Source: Tulasnella sp. 424
Taxonomy: Eukaryota; Basidiomycota; Agaricomycetes; Cantharellales; Tulasnellaceae
Direction: 5' to 3'
NCBI GenBank assembly: GCA_019633425.1
Contig: WSUB01000158.1
Span: forward strand, 1 to 64,000
DNA length: 64,000 bases
This document shows positions 47,111 through 57,832 of the stretch, piece by piece. The translations under genes and the position numbers were made by a program. Position 1 is the first letter of the stretch; every line of letters starts with the position of its first letter. The notes below the pieces were generated by a model that made no database searches, was not told where the DNA came from, and was given only the letters and a program-made list of their open reading frames with translations.

Positions 47111-48610
47111 TCATCTCCGAGAGTCGTAGTCTTTGTCTCCCTTTCGCCTAGAACTTCCAGCGCGGTCATCGTCCCTAGCGCTGTCACGGTCGCGGTCCCT
47201 ACGTCGTGACCCATCTTCATCCTTTCGACGTCGATCGTCATCTTTCTCCCTTTCCCTATAGCCGTCTCTACCGTATCTATCCCTTTCACGCTCGCTCTCT
47301 CTGCCCTTGTCCCTTCTATAATCTCTATCCCTGTCTCGATCTTGCCTATCCCGATCCCGATACTCCTTGTCCCTGTCCCGGTACTCCCTGGCCCCGTCCC
47401 GATAATCGTCCCTCTCACGCGCGCGACGCGATGAATCGGAACGCCCCTGGGGCGAGCGAGATCTAGAACCACGACGAGATCCTTGTCCACTTCTAGCTCT
47501 GCCATTTGCTGAGCCCTTCGCGTCATCGACGACGTCTCCGTTTCGATCCTTCTTGATGAGAGGCACATATTTTCTCTCGGCATTTTTCCAGTTCGTGGCT
47601 TGGGCCCTGGCGCTACCGCTTCCTTGAGGTGTTGGCCGCGCTTTAGCTCCAAGACCGAGCAACGCTGGGCGTTCGGCAGGGAGCCACAGCTCCTCTTCTC
47701 CGCTCGCTGGCGGCTTCCATCCCATTCCCCGAAGAATTGCCATGCCGAATTGCTCGACAGGTACTCGAGAGTAATCCTCGAGAGATGCAACATCCGGCAA
47801 GTCCTCCATATCGCGTTTTAGTGCCTCCTCTTCCGTGAGAGGGGCAAGTGGGATGGCCGCAACTTGTGGTTTGGAGATGGTCTCGTCGGTGCCGCGGAGA
47901 AGCGCTTGTAGGGCAAGTTCATCCTCTGTGAGAGGTTTGGCTGGTGCCATCGGCGTATCTTCATCAACTTGAGGCCCTGCCTCTTGGATCTCCTGGGCAT
48001 CCGGCTCAACCGGAGGAGGCGAAAGTTTTTTGAAGATGAGACCGGTGAGCTGGGGTCCGGAATTTATCGAGTCTCGGGTTCCCATTCCACCTTGACTCCC
48101 GTCTGGACCAGTAACGACAGCAGCCCTCGCACTGTCGGGGATATAACCGGTAGCGGCTTGTCTCTGTCTTGCGAGCTGACGCCAATCACGGTTTTTGAGT
48201 GCTGGAATAACCAAGGGTCCATTGGTCTTCGGGGTGGGCTTCACTCTATGACATAGGAGGTTCTGAGTATTAGTTCGACTCAATACAAGTTCTTTGTTGT
48301 GAGAAGAAACGTTAACCCACCGCTGAACGCCCATGCTGTCGAAACCACTTACGAGCTCAGCGGCTTCGGGATCCTCTTCGTCGGACGAATCGATCTCCTC
48401 CTCCGTCTGTTCATTCTTGAGCCGACTGGGGTTAGTCGAATAGCCACTCTTTTGGCGGGGAGGTGGTGGGATTCGGAACGAGGGAGCTGGGGTGGTCGCA
48501 TTGCTTTCTGGACCAGCAGAAGACTGGCGAGAAGACACCGGTGAAGGTCGCCGAACCGTAAAAGAGAGGCGAGATGATTGGTTGGCAAGAGTTCCAGGTT
48601 GGTCCGTCAT
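47111..48610 (-). CDS. SPP2: Spp2/GPKOW-type G-patch splicing factor
   Basis: Predicted 474 residues from two exons, 48321-48610 and 47111-48245. Spp2-type proteins bind and activate the DEAH-box helicase Prp2 (DHX16 in humans) in the spliceosome before the first step of splicing. Evidence is a G-patch core VEQFGMAILRGMGW (about residues 260-273) preceded by LPDVASLEDYSRVP, as in Spp2/GPKOW. An acidic N-terminal DSSDEEDPEA stretch sits at about 74-83. A long, very arginine/aspartate/serine-rich C-terminus (about 340-474, RDRD, RSRSPQ repeats) is typical of splicing factors. The 75-nt intron (48,246-48,320) is stop-free and a multiple of three; splicing restores GVQRVKPTPKTNGP. It ends about 300 bp before the kinase D start. 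Confidence 0.88.
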   Translation of the reverse strand: MTDQPGTLANQSSRLSFTVRRPSPVSSRQSSAGPESNATTPAPSFRIPPPPRQKSGYSTNPSRLKNEQTEEEIDSSDEEDPEAAELVSGFDSMGVQRWVNVSSHNKELVLSRTNTQNLLCHRVKPTPKTNGPLVIPALKNRDWRQLARQRQAATGYIPDSARAAVVTGPDGSQGGMGTRDSINSGPQLTGLIFKKLSPPPVEPDAQEIQEAGPQVDEDTPMAPAKPLTEDELALQALLRGTDETISKPQVAAIPLAPLTEEEALKRDMEDLPDVASLEDYSRVPVEQFGMAILRGMGWKPPASGEEELWLPAERPALLGLGAKARPTPQGSGSARAQATNWKNAERKYVPLIKKDRNGDVVDDAKGSANGRARSGQGSRRGSRSRSPQGRSDSSRRARERDDYRDGAREYRDRDKEYRDRDRQDRDRDRDYRRDKGRESERERDRYGRDGYREREKDDDRRRKDEDGSRRRDRDRDSARDDDRAGSSRRKGDKDYDSRR

Positions 48611-49091
48611 GACTGCTCGGAGAAGAGTGAGGAGGTGCCGAAGCCCAGTTGACGACCTGGTGGTAGTTGCAACTTGGAGTGGGCTAAACGGACTTAGCAC
48701 GGCTGTGTCGGAGAACTTGCAGAACCAGCCGAACGCACCACCCTCTACAAGTCTCCTGGCATGGCAAATTCTCATCTCCCGCACCGGAGCTATCTCTCGC
48801 GAAGACCCCTTTCCAGGGCATATTCAGGCTGCTGCCGCGCCCGCACCGGAGTCTGGTGTTTTCTGTGCTGTATGACGGCGAAAATCTAACGCAGACCATC
48901 TCGCTAAAGTTCGAACGCGAACTTGGTTCCGGTAAGTGCACAACTCGATACATTATATAGCATCTCGCAGCTAAATAATAAATATCGGATCTGAGACAGG
49001 GCTCCCTATCGCCGGCCACATATTCCGTCTGTGAGAGAGGCCTGCTTCGCGCCCGGCTAATATTCATTTCGCAGCCTCACAACACTCGCCG
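48611..49091. promoter_or_regulatory. SPP2 upstream region, duplicated at 52.0-52.5 kb
   Basis: Holds the SPP2 promoter. Nearly the whole stretch, and the first about 50 nt of the SPP2 coding region, recur at about 51,990-52,573 at high similarity (for example cgacctggtggtagttgcaa and ttcaggctgctgcc). No gene is seen in it. Confidence 0.8.
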
Positions 49092-51018
49092 CTATGGCGT
49101 CCCCAGTCCCTGAAAGCACCAAAAACAGACATTCAGCTTTGTCAGACGCGAGTCAAGCCTATCTTCAACGACCCACCTCTCGTGACAGAGCCGTCCGCAA
49201 TAAGGTACTCTTTTGCACGTTGTGCAAACGAAATAATCGTCCTTTGCAAGGTTCTCCGTCTCGTATTGAGGGCACATGACCCACGCACATAAAACCCGAC
49301 GGCGTTCTTGACGATAGGCCCGCTCATCCAACTGGCCAACCCCACAAAACTCCTTCCAGATACGGATTGGCTGGTCAGCAGACCGGCTTGCGTCAGGCCC
49401 ACGACTCTTCGCGCAGCGCAATATGTCGAGCATTGTCGTAAACCCCGTTGAGGCAATTATCTCGTTCGAAAACCCCTTGGAATTCTCTTGAAGGGATTTG
49501 CCGATCGCTTTGATTCCGCATCCCAAGGCGTCCTTCCAGTCGTAACTTCCAGGCTCACTGGTGTTACCTAGAGCTAAAGATCTCCGTCTGCGTAAGTAGG
49601 AGGTCGGATTAAAAAGCTCCACGCCGAGGCGTACCATTATCCCCAAGTTGCTGCCAAGCCAGAAGTCCCCGAGCTACAAGAGGAACAAAAGCTCTCTGGA
49701 AAACAAGAAGCGAAACAAGCGACGTGCTGAAACGGAGAGAACTGTTCAGAATCCCCTAGTCAGTGATCAATCCTGAGAAACGGCCGGGAACGCCTACCAA
49801 GCAATAACAAGTGTGCGGATGCTGAGCTTCAAAAGCTCATCTCCTCTCAGAATGTTCTCCTCGCTTTTCACAAATTCCCAGTATCCTCCGGAGAGGAGAC
49901 AACACAGAGTCAGGGCACCCAACCCCTGCAGCACCGATCCTTCAACCTGCAAATAAACACTATGTTGAGGGCTCGAAAGCACAGTATAGACTGTATTGAC
50001 ACTGGATTAAATATAAATGCGGAACTGTTAGCGCTCTGAATACATGCCGAAGAAAGCAAAACGTACATCGCGGAATAACGAGAGCAATCGACGCGATCGA
50101 CACCACCTTTCAACGGTAAAATGCATCTCAGAGCCATCTCAAGTTTATTAAAGCTTTGAAAGCGGCTCTTTAGAGCCGGAAGGCCAGACCCAAAGATCTT
50201 GGAAAAGCTGGCAATTGCTCTCGTTGTTAACCACGAGTCCTTGCCCCTGTGGATTAGAAACTGCAACATTAGGTTCTCCAAGGCTTCTGATTTCCTTAAT
50301 CGGGATTCGCTGAGGTCCAAATGTAAGTCACCGTGGTCGGTGTACGGAGGCTAGGAACCGGCTTACAGCTCACGCAACGTATCGGGCTCCATGGACCGCA
50401 CCGTCGCCTTAGGGTCTCGTCCTCGTTCTATCAGCTGGCTTGCGTGACACCCTAGTTCAACAAGGTACTCCAAATGAAGCAAGTCCGTCACCGATGGTGC
50501 TTCATATGGACAAATCTTGTTGGAGAGCTTTCGCCAACACGCGCTAATCGCCTTCGGTATAGCTTCAGCGGAAGCCCGAATAATCTCCGCACTGAAAGTG
50601 ACTTTGCTCTTTATGCCAGCTGCCAAGATCGGGTTTATGCAAGCAAGCAGTTTGAAGATTATGGATGCCTGATGTTCAGCAACGTTCAGCCGTTGGCTGC
50701 CACGAATAGAGCGCGTCGAGACGGACTAACATCGGCTTCTAAGGTGGCTTTATGACCTAGCGCTGCGAGGAATGACAAGACCAGACCAGTCTCCTGAGCT
50801 TGTGTCCAGAGCAAGTGTCGATAAAAGCGATTCGCGTCACACTCCTTCGGTGAAGGTGCCTTCATGACATCCTTGAAACTCTTAAGCCGGCTTGATAGGT
50901 CTCCATGCAGAGCTGGCTCTTCCGGAGAAGATAATATGACTTTTAAAGAGTTACAATGCTCGGAGAAATGAGGCAGAACTTGAACGACGACGTCGTTCGG
51001 TGAGAGGCTGCGAGCCAT
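49092..51018 (-). CDS. MYND-finger family protein, paralogue F
   Basis: Predicted 536 residues from six exons: 50731-51018, 50367-50668, 50067-50309, 49798-50001, 49635-49726, 49092-49573 (1611 nt, open). About 400 residues of mostly helical, unrecognised sequence begin MARSLSPNDVVVQVLPHF. They lead through IWKEFCGVGQLDE to a C-terminal zinc-finger segment CAWVMCP...VCTTCKRVPYCGRLCHERW, which resembles a MYND finger. MYND fingers mediate protein-protein contacts. The usual last His/Cys pair is not obvious; a short VVEDRLDS.. tail follows instead. Exon 1 (288 nt) has the same length in paralogues G and H. Function unknown. Confidence 0.78.
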
Positions 51019-51811
51019 GGTTGGGAGTGTAGGTGAGGAGGTACGAGGAGCGTAGCGTTGATGAGACCTCGTATTTGTATTCCCTCGTCTTCTAAAGTAT
51101 GTTGTTTTATCTCGGAGCGTCTTTCCGTACCCGACAGGACATTCTCGTTTACACTTCACGAAACACTTGGCCAAAATCCTTACGACAAACCTTAATCTTA
51201 AGCGAGCTCAATAGATGATTTGCTAGCTACCGTAACTATGTTACATTTCTGGTTTTAGGTGTGTGTGGCGAGTAAGGAAGTTCCTGAAAGTGGGCCTGGG
51301 ATCTTGGCCAGTGGTGGGACGAACCACCAACACGTGAGAACCGCCCACCAGCCAGACTTTATAGGGGTAAACACGCTGTAATGACTAGGCAAGCTATTTA
51401 CTCCATTAAGTAACTTTTTTGGTGATGCACTCTTATTCATTAGCAACTGCGGGCCGCTTTCCCGTCGCTATTGTTCCTGCTCCAAAGCAAATCCCATAAA
51501 TCACACACATTTCCCTGCACCGAAATTTCCGAGTTCGAAGAGGCTTTCCATCCCCACAGACAGCACATACGATTAAGGGCGAGTTGCGGAACGAAGCAGT
51601 CACGTTGAGGATAGTCAGCCCCATAAACCAACATGCAAGATTTCGTCGCCTCATCCACTAAATCGGAAGGTTCATGGAGCTATGCTAGGGATCCGACGGG
51701 CCGAAGTCCCCCGTCACAGTTACCTTCACGACCGGCTTGCTAAGGTTGGCACACTCGCTGGTGTTGTTCGTCCCAGTCTCTGTCGAGTTCGGCAAACGGA
51801 ATTAGGGAGTT
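51019..51811. other. Upstream of MYND gene F and duplicated 3' MYND flank
   Basis: About 51,019-51,420 is the gene F promoter region and resembles 54,321-54,720. About 51,420-51,811 is similar to 54,720-55,026, the 3' flank of MYND gene H (shared caaatcccataaat and cagcacatacgat). No independent gene is seen. Confidence 0.65.
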
Positions 51812-52030
51812 TCAAGGGTCTTTAGCCTGAAAGCGGCGCGGAGCGCACCTTGCTTGACAAAAGGTGCCACAGTAAACGACTGCTTGACAACGCGCACAAC
51901 CCAGTAGCTGTCGTCGTTCTAGGTCCTCTGTGCCATACATGGGGCATTTCGTCCATCGACACCCCACTTGGTCACCCATTTGCTGACGCGAGATGATTGG
52001 TCGGCAAGAATGCCAGATTGGTCCCGTCAT
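51812..52030 (-). CDS. Chimeric 72-residue ORF: SPP2 5' end fused to MYND finger
   Basis: The ATG at 52,028-52,030 is the duplicated SPP2 start codon. The first about 16 codons are SPP2 sequence read in another frame because of one extra base just after the ATG (gtcccgtcat against gtccgtcat). At about 51,985 the sequence switches to the last exon of MYND gene H (QMGDQVGCRW, KCPMYGTEDLERRQ, CARCQAVVYCGTFCQARC). Here it stops earlier than in H. The SPP2-like upstream region precedes it intact, so transcription is plausible. It may be a new gene or an inert by-product of the duplication. Confidence 0.45.
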   Translation of the reverse strand: MTGPIWHSCRPIISRQQMGDQVGCRWTKCPMYGTEDLERRQLLGCARCQAVVYCGTFCQARCAPRRFQAKDP

Positions 52031-52573
52031 TACTGCTCGTAGAAGAGTGAGGAGGTGCCGAAGCCCGGTTGACGACCTGGTGGTAGTTGCAACTTGGAGT
52101 GGGCTGGACGGACTCAGCACGGCTGTGTCGGAGGACTCGCAGAGCAAGTCGAACGCACCACGCTCTACAGGTCTACTGGCAGACGTTTAAAATCCACCTT
52201 AGGCATATTATTATCCTCCGTATGGGAGCTATCTCTCGTGAAGACCTCTTTCCGGGGTGTATTCAGGCTGCTGCCGCCCGCACCGGAATCTCGTATTTTC
52301 TGTGCTCTGTGACAGCAAAAATCTTCATCAGACCATCTCACTATAGTTCGAACGCGAACTTGGTTTTGATAAGTGCACAAATCGATACATTAGCATTTCG
52401 CAGCTAAATAATAAATATCGGGTCTGAAACAGGGCTCCCGATCGCCGGCTACCTATTCCGTCTGTGAGAGAGGCCTGCTTTGGGTCCGGCGATATTCATT
52501 TAGCAGCCTCCCCACACTCGCGGTTATGGCGCGCCCAGTCTCTGAAAGACCAGAGAACAGAGGTCCAGTTTTG
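52031..52573. other. Duplicated SPP2 promoter copy
   Basis: Matches 48,611-49,091 over nearly its full length, so it carries a second copy of the SPP2 upstream region. It lies between the chimeric ORF and MYND gene G. Confidence 0.8.
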
Positions 52574-54320
52574 TCAGAACCATGTCAAGCCTATCTTCAG
52601 TTTAATGACCCACCTCTTGTGACAGAGCTCTCCACAATAAGCTACCGCTTCGCACTTTATGCAAACCAAATAATCGTCCGTCGCCAAGGTTTCCGCTCCG
52701 TATAGAGGGCACATGACCCACCCACACCCGACAGCACACCCGACCCGATGGCGTCCTTGACGATAAGTCCACTCATCCAGCTGACCAATCCCGCAAAACT
52801 CCTTCCAAATATGGATTGGCTGGTCTGCAGACCGGCTTGCGTCAGATTCAAGACTCTTCGCGCGGCGCAACATGTCGAGTGTTGTCGTAAACCCCGTTGA
52901 GGAAACTATCTCGTCCGAAAGCCCCTTGGAAGCCGCTTCAAGGGATTCGCCGATCGCTTTGATTCTGCATCGCAAAAGATCCTTCCAGTTGTAAGTTCCA
53001 GGCTGATTGGTGTCTCCTAGAGCTAAAAATCCCCGTCTGCATAAGCAAGATCTCGGATAGAAACCCCTCATGGTAAGGCGCGTACCATTATCCCCAAGTA
53101 GCTGCCAGGCCAGAAGTCCCCGGGCGACAAGCGGAACGAAAGCTCTCTGGAAAACGAGAAGTGAAGCAAGCGACTTGTTCAAATGGAGAAGGCTGTGACA
53201 AATCACTTGTCAGTGATCAATCCCAGAAAACAACCCGAAACGCGTACCAAGCAGCAACAAGCGTGCGGATGCTGAGCTTTAGAAACTCCTCCCCTTTCAA
53301 CCAGTCCTCATCGCTCCTCACAAATTCCCAATATCCGAAGGAAAGCCAAACGTACATCGTAGAATAGCGAGAGTTATCAACAGCTGCAGCAGCAGGATCC
53401 TTCGACATTGGAATGTCTTGCTGAGTCGTTGAAAGATTATTAAAGCGTTGGGGGTGGCTTATTAGGAGCGAAAGGCCAGACCCAAAGATCCTGGAAAAGG
53501 TGGCAATCGCACTCGTAAACCGCGAGGATTTACCCCTGTGGATTAGGAACTGCAGCATTAGGTCTTCCAAGGCTTCCGAATTCCTCATTTGTAATTTGCT
53601 GAAACCCAAATGTTAGTTACCATGATCGGCGCCCGAAGGCCAAGGACCGGCTTACAGCTCGCGCAAAGCATCGGATTCCGTGGGCCATACCATCGCCTTA
53701 GGGTCTCGTCCCCTTTCCATCAGCTGGCCTACGAGACACACTAGCTCAACGATGTACTCCAAATGAAGCAAGTTCGTCATCGGTGGCGCTTCACATGGAC
53801 AAATCCTGCTAGAGGGCTCTCGCCAATACGCGCTAATCGCCCTCGGTATGGCTTCAGCGGCAGCTCGAATGATTTCTGTATTGTCCTCATCCAATGGACC
53901 GAAAATGCGCTCGCTCGTTATTCCAGCTGCCAAAATCGGGTTTATGCAGGTAACCAGTTCAAAGACCAAGGATGCCTAACGTTCTGCGTCAGCCGTTGGT
54001 TATCCGAATAGAGCGCATAGAGACGGACTGACATCGGCTTCTAAAGTGGCTTTATGACCCATTGCTGTGAGGAGTGACAAGACCAAACCAGTCTTCCGGG
54101 CTTGCGTCCAGAGAAAGTCTCGATAGAGCCGATCGGTGTCGCACGCCATGGGAGAAGGTGCCTTGATGGTAACCTTGAAACTCTTAAGCCGGCTTAATAG
54201 GTCTCCGTGCAAATCTGGCGCTTCCGGAGACGGCAAAATGGCCTTAAAAGAGTTAAAATGCTCGGGGAAACGAGGTAGAACTTTGATAACGACGTCGTTC
54301 AGCGAGTGGCTGCGAGACAT
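52574..54320 (-). CDS. MYND-finger family protein, paralogue G
   Basis: Predicted 504 residues from five exons: 54033-54320, 53656-53975, 53248-53598, 53086-53192, 52574-53022 (1515 nt, open). A recent tandem duplicate of F (MSRSHSLNDVVIKVLPRF at the start). It ends in CGWVMCPLYGAETLATDD..CIKCEAVAYCGELCHKRW, then a short tail. Two structural changes are visible. Intron 3 of F and the start of its exon 4 are deleted, so exons 3 and 4 are fused in frame (YSTMYVWLSFGYWEFV). The acceptor before exon 5 has moved upstream, because the ancestral cag has become aac. Function unknown. Confidence 0.75.
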
Positions 54321-55026
54321 GGTTGGGAGTGTAGGTGAGAAGGTACAACGAGTGTAGCGTTGATGAGACCTTGCTATTAGTAGACCCTCTCCTTCTAAAG
54401 TATGCTGGTGGATCTCGGAGCGCCTTTCCGCACCCTATAGGACATTCTCGTTTACACTTCACGAAACACTTGGGTAGAATCCTTACGACAAACCTTAATC
54501 TTAAGCGAGCTCAATACATTTTCAGCTAGTGAGCGTAACCATGTTACATTGCTGGTTTGCAGTGTGCGTGGCAAGCAAGGAAGTCCCTGAGAAGTGGGCC
54601 TGGTACCTTGGCCAGTCGCCCCGAACACGTGAGAAACACAAGCGAGCCACCTGCCAGACCTCATAGGAGTTAACACGCTGCTATGACTAGGCAAGCTATT
54701 ACTCCATCAAGTAACTTTTCAGTGATGCATTCTTATTCCTTAGCGCCTGCAGGCCGCTTGCACGTCCGTGCTCCCGCTCAATATTGATCCTGCTCCAAAA
54801 CAAATCCCATAAATTACATGTATTTCATTGCGCCGAGAATTCAGAGTTCAAGGAAGCTTTCCAGCCCCCAAAACAGCACATACGATGACGAGCCAGTCGC
54901 AGAACGATCAATCATTGTAAGGATAGTCAGTCCAACAAACCAACATGCAAGATCTCGTCGGCTCATCCACTAAATTGGAAGGTTCATGGAGCTATCCGAC
55001 GTGCCGAAGCCCCCGTCACTGTTGCT
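54321..55026. other. Spacer between MYND genes G and H
   Basis: The gene G promoter region and the gene H 3' flank. It is the second copy of the sequence at 51,019-51,811. No gene is seen. Confidence 0.65.
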
Positions 55027-57088
55027 TCACAACCGGTTTGCTAAGGTTGGCACACTAGCTGGTGCTGTTCGTCCCAGTCTCTGTCGAGTTCGGCAAAAGG
55101 AATTAGGGAGTTTCAAGGGGTCTTTAGCCTGAAAGCGGAGCGGAGCGCACCTTGCTTGACAGAAGGTGCCACAGTAAACGGCTGCCCGACAACGAGCACA
55201 AACCAGCAGCTGTCGTCGTTCTAAGCCCTCTGTGCCGTACATGGGGCATTTGGCCCATCGGCACCCAACTTGGTCACCCATTTGCTTCTTTCGGTGGCTT
55301 ATCTCTCTTTTCCTGTGCTCCTGCTCGTATACCTTTCCGAGCGCACAAAAGTCCTTCCAGATTCCCATTGGGATATCCGTGGTGATATCGGGATTGAGAG
55401 ACTTGGCAGCCCTCAAACCATCAATAACTTCGAGGAAGCCAACGGAGTTATCCAACAACGGCTCGAGAAACACAATCCGGCCTGGAAAGGCACGGAAGAG
55501 ATTTTTGCGAGCAGAGGACTGCCAGTCGTATCCTTCAAGTGCGGTGGCGTCTCCTAAGACTACAAAGGCGCATGAATATAGCTGTCAACTTCCGAAATTA
55601 AATCACCAAGTGTGCGTACCGTTATCACCAAGCAACTGCCATGAAAGAACGGCGCGAGCTAGCAGTGGCAGAAAGGTTCCCTGTGGAAGCAGGATGTCGA
55701 GCCTTGAAGAGACACCGTCCAAGCTGGCTAAATGACTTGAGTCGAGATGATTTTCAGCATCGAGTTGAAGTAAGACAATAAGGTGTAGCCGCGCTCACCA
55801 TGCTACAACAAGTGCTTGGATTGTTACTTTCATTACGTCGCTATCTCTGGCCTTTTGTGTGTTCTCATCTGTGAGCCATCGCCAATACACTCTGCAGATA
55901 GACCAGCAAAGCTGCTCATTCGCTCCTCGTCCAAGTCGGACGCTTCCCTCGTTTGTCCGACCATCATCGCTGAAACATTGGCCAAACTCAGACCGAGTCA
56001 GGAGGATGCCAATCATCTTTACACTTGGTGATGACGAGAAGGAGCAACTTCGTCAGTGTGTAGTCGTGTTCATCAAAACGGGACATACATTGAGGAATAT
56101 TGGGCAACGTCAACGACACCGACGCTGAACGCCCCTCCAGTACTCAGCAGGCGTTCGAATACAATAGCTAGGTTATGGACACCTGGGGGTGGTGTGGCTA
56201 ATGGCGGGCGGTGTCCTTCAAAAACGCTTGTAAAAGTGGCGATCGCACGCCCAATCAGAGGCGATTGAAGGGATTTTTCTTTTAGAGAAATGAAAAACAG
56301 TAAAAGTTCCTCCAGAGCTGCGGAATGCCGCATGCTGGATTGGCTTGATAAGGGGGAAGACCGAGTGAGACAAAACGGATGACCGTCCTCTTACTACCGC
56401 TTTAACTCACAGGGTGTCGATGGCACCTGTAATTTCAGTTCCTGTCGAATCTTCCGACTTCTCTCCTTCAACGAACTCGGTTGCATTACACACGAACTCC
56501 ACCAACGCCTCTATGCGATCAATTGATTCTGACAAGAGGGGTCGGATTGAATGGACACTCTCGATGAGCTTTGTCCACGAAGTCTTGGTCGTCGGAACGA
56601 CTACCGCAGCCACTTTCTTAATTATTTCCAAATCCTCCATGCCGCGCCGAGGACGAAAATGCCGGTTTTGAATACCAGATGCTAATATCAAGTTGATGCA
56701 CGTCACGAGGATGACAGCTGTTGACCCCTGAATGAAAAGAATGAAAAAATTGAGGTTCGGGTCCCTTCTTTCCTGGGCGGATATGTGAATACCGGCTCAC
56801 CTCATCGTCCAATGCAACGGTACGAACCGTTGCATTCAGGAGAAGCACGATTAAGCCACTGGTGTTGGCCTGGAGCCAAAGGAGCCTTTGAAAATCACGC
56901 TCTCTGGGATGCGCGGGGTCTAGGGCAGCATAAGGGGAGGTCATGACACGCGCGAGGTCTCGCAAACGAGGCCCTAAGTTTCTTTGAAGTTGCGTCGCTC
57001 CTTGACTTGGAAGTAGGCCCTCAAGAGCATTTCGATGAGCTTTGAGCGTCGATAATGCGCTCGAAGAGGAAACATTTGGGATGTTCAT
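55027..57088 (-). CDS. MYND-finger family protein, paralogue H
   Basis: Predicted 555 residues from six exons: 56801-57088, 56411-56724, 56089-56334, 55799-55969, 55620-55735, 55027-55559 (1668 nt, open). The start MNIPNVSSSSALSTL leads into the family's helical body (LLPSQGATQLQRNLGPRL, ALEELLLFFISL, VTIQALVVAW, LLARAVLSWQLLGDN). IWKDFCALGKVYEQEHRK precedes the finger CRWAKCPMYGTEGLERRQ..CARCRAAVYCGTFCQARC. A tail of about 45 residues follows that F, G and I lack or have shorter. Exon lengths parallel paralogue I (116-nt exon 5). Its last exon was the donor for the chimeric ORF at 51.8-52.0 kb. Confidence 0.8.
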
Positions 57089-57832
57089 GGTCTAGGTTTC
57101 GTTGAAGGTGCAAGTCCCGGTTATCGTCGTTGCGTTAGAGGCAACACCGTGTACACTTGCCAGTACAAGCGTTGCTAACACGTGCGCCACGTGGTGTTCT
57201 TAATTTGGCTGGCCCGCCGGATTCCCATGGATACCCGGCCCACTTCTCTTCAGTTTTCTTCCGACCTTGACAGGCCGGAATGCCATAGTAGGTGTACACA
57301 TGTCCATGGAGTCTATACCATCCCAGAGACTGCCTTCAAACTTCAGCGGTTAACTCTCTAGGTTCTCACACCAGCAGGAAAAAGCATCGATGCATCCTGC
57401 CTCAAACCTCTAGGTCCGTATCAAGCGGGCCTGGTGCTGTGCTTCTCAATGCGAGATACCTCTGATCCCCAATGTCATGCCCAGGTTCGAGAATCGTCGA
57501 ATTTTGGTAATTTATTTACATATCTGGCCTAAATGCGACTACAACTCATATCGTTTGGGCGGGGAATGACGGAGAGCGATCAAGCCTTGGGCCATCTAAG
57601 GGACGATTGCTCCCAGCACTCTCACTCGCGAACGGTTCCTGTGCCGTTTGTTGGGAGTTCCAATCCAAGTAAAGAGCTGCTTTATGCATCTGACAAGCCA
57701 GATTCCTTGGTCGGCCTTGCTTTGCGGGCGTCGGAGGGCAGTCTGCAGTTGAATTGATGGTTTTCCAGCCAATCCCTAACGGGGTTCGAAAAAATTAATG
57801 CTCCAGCGGCCCTGGACGGTAATGACACCCTC
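57089..57832. other. Spacer between MYND genes H and I
   Basis: About 740 bp with the gene H promoter. A 74-codon plus-strand frame (57,533-57,757) has no recognisable motif. No gene is called. Confidence 0.5.
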
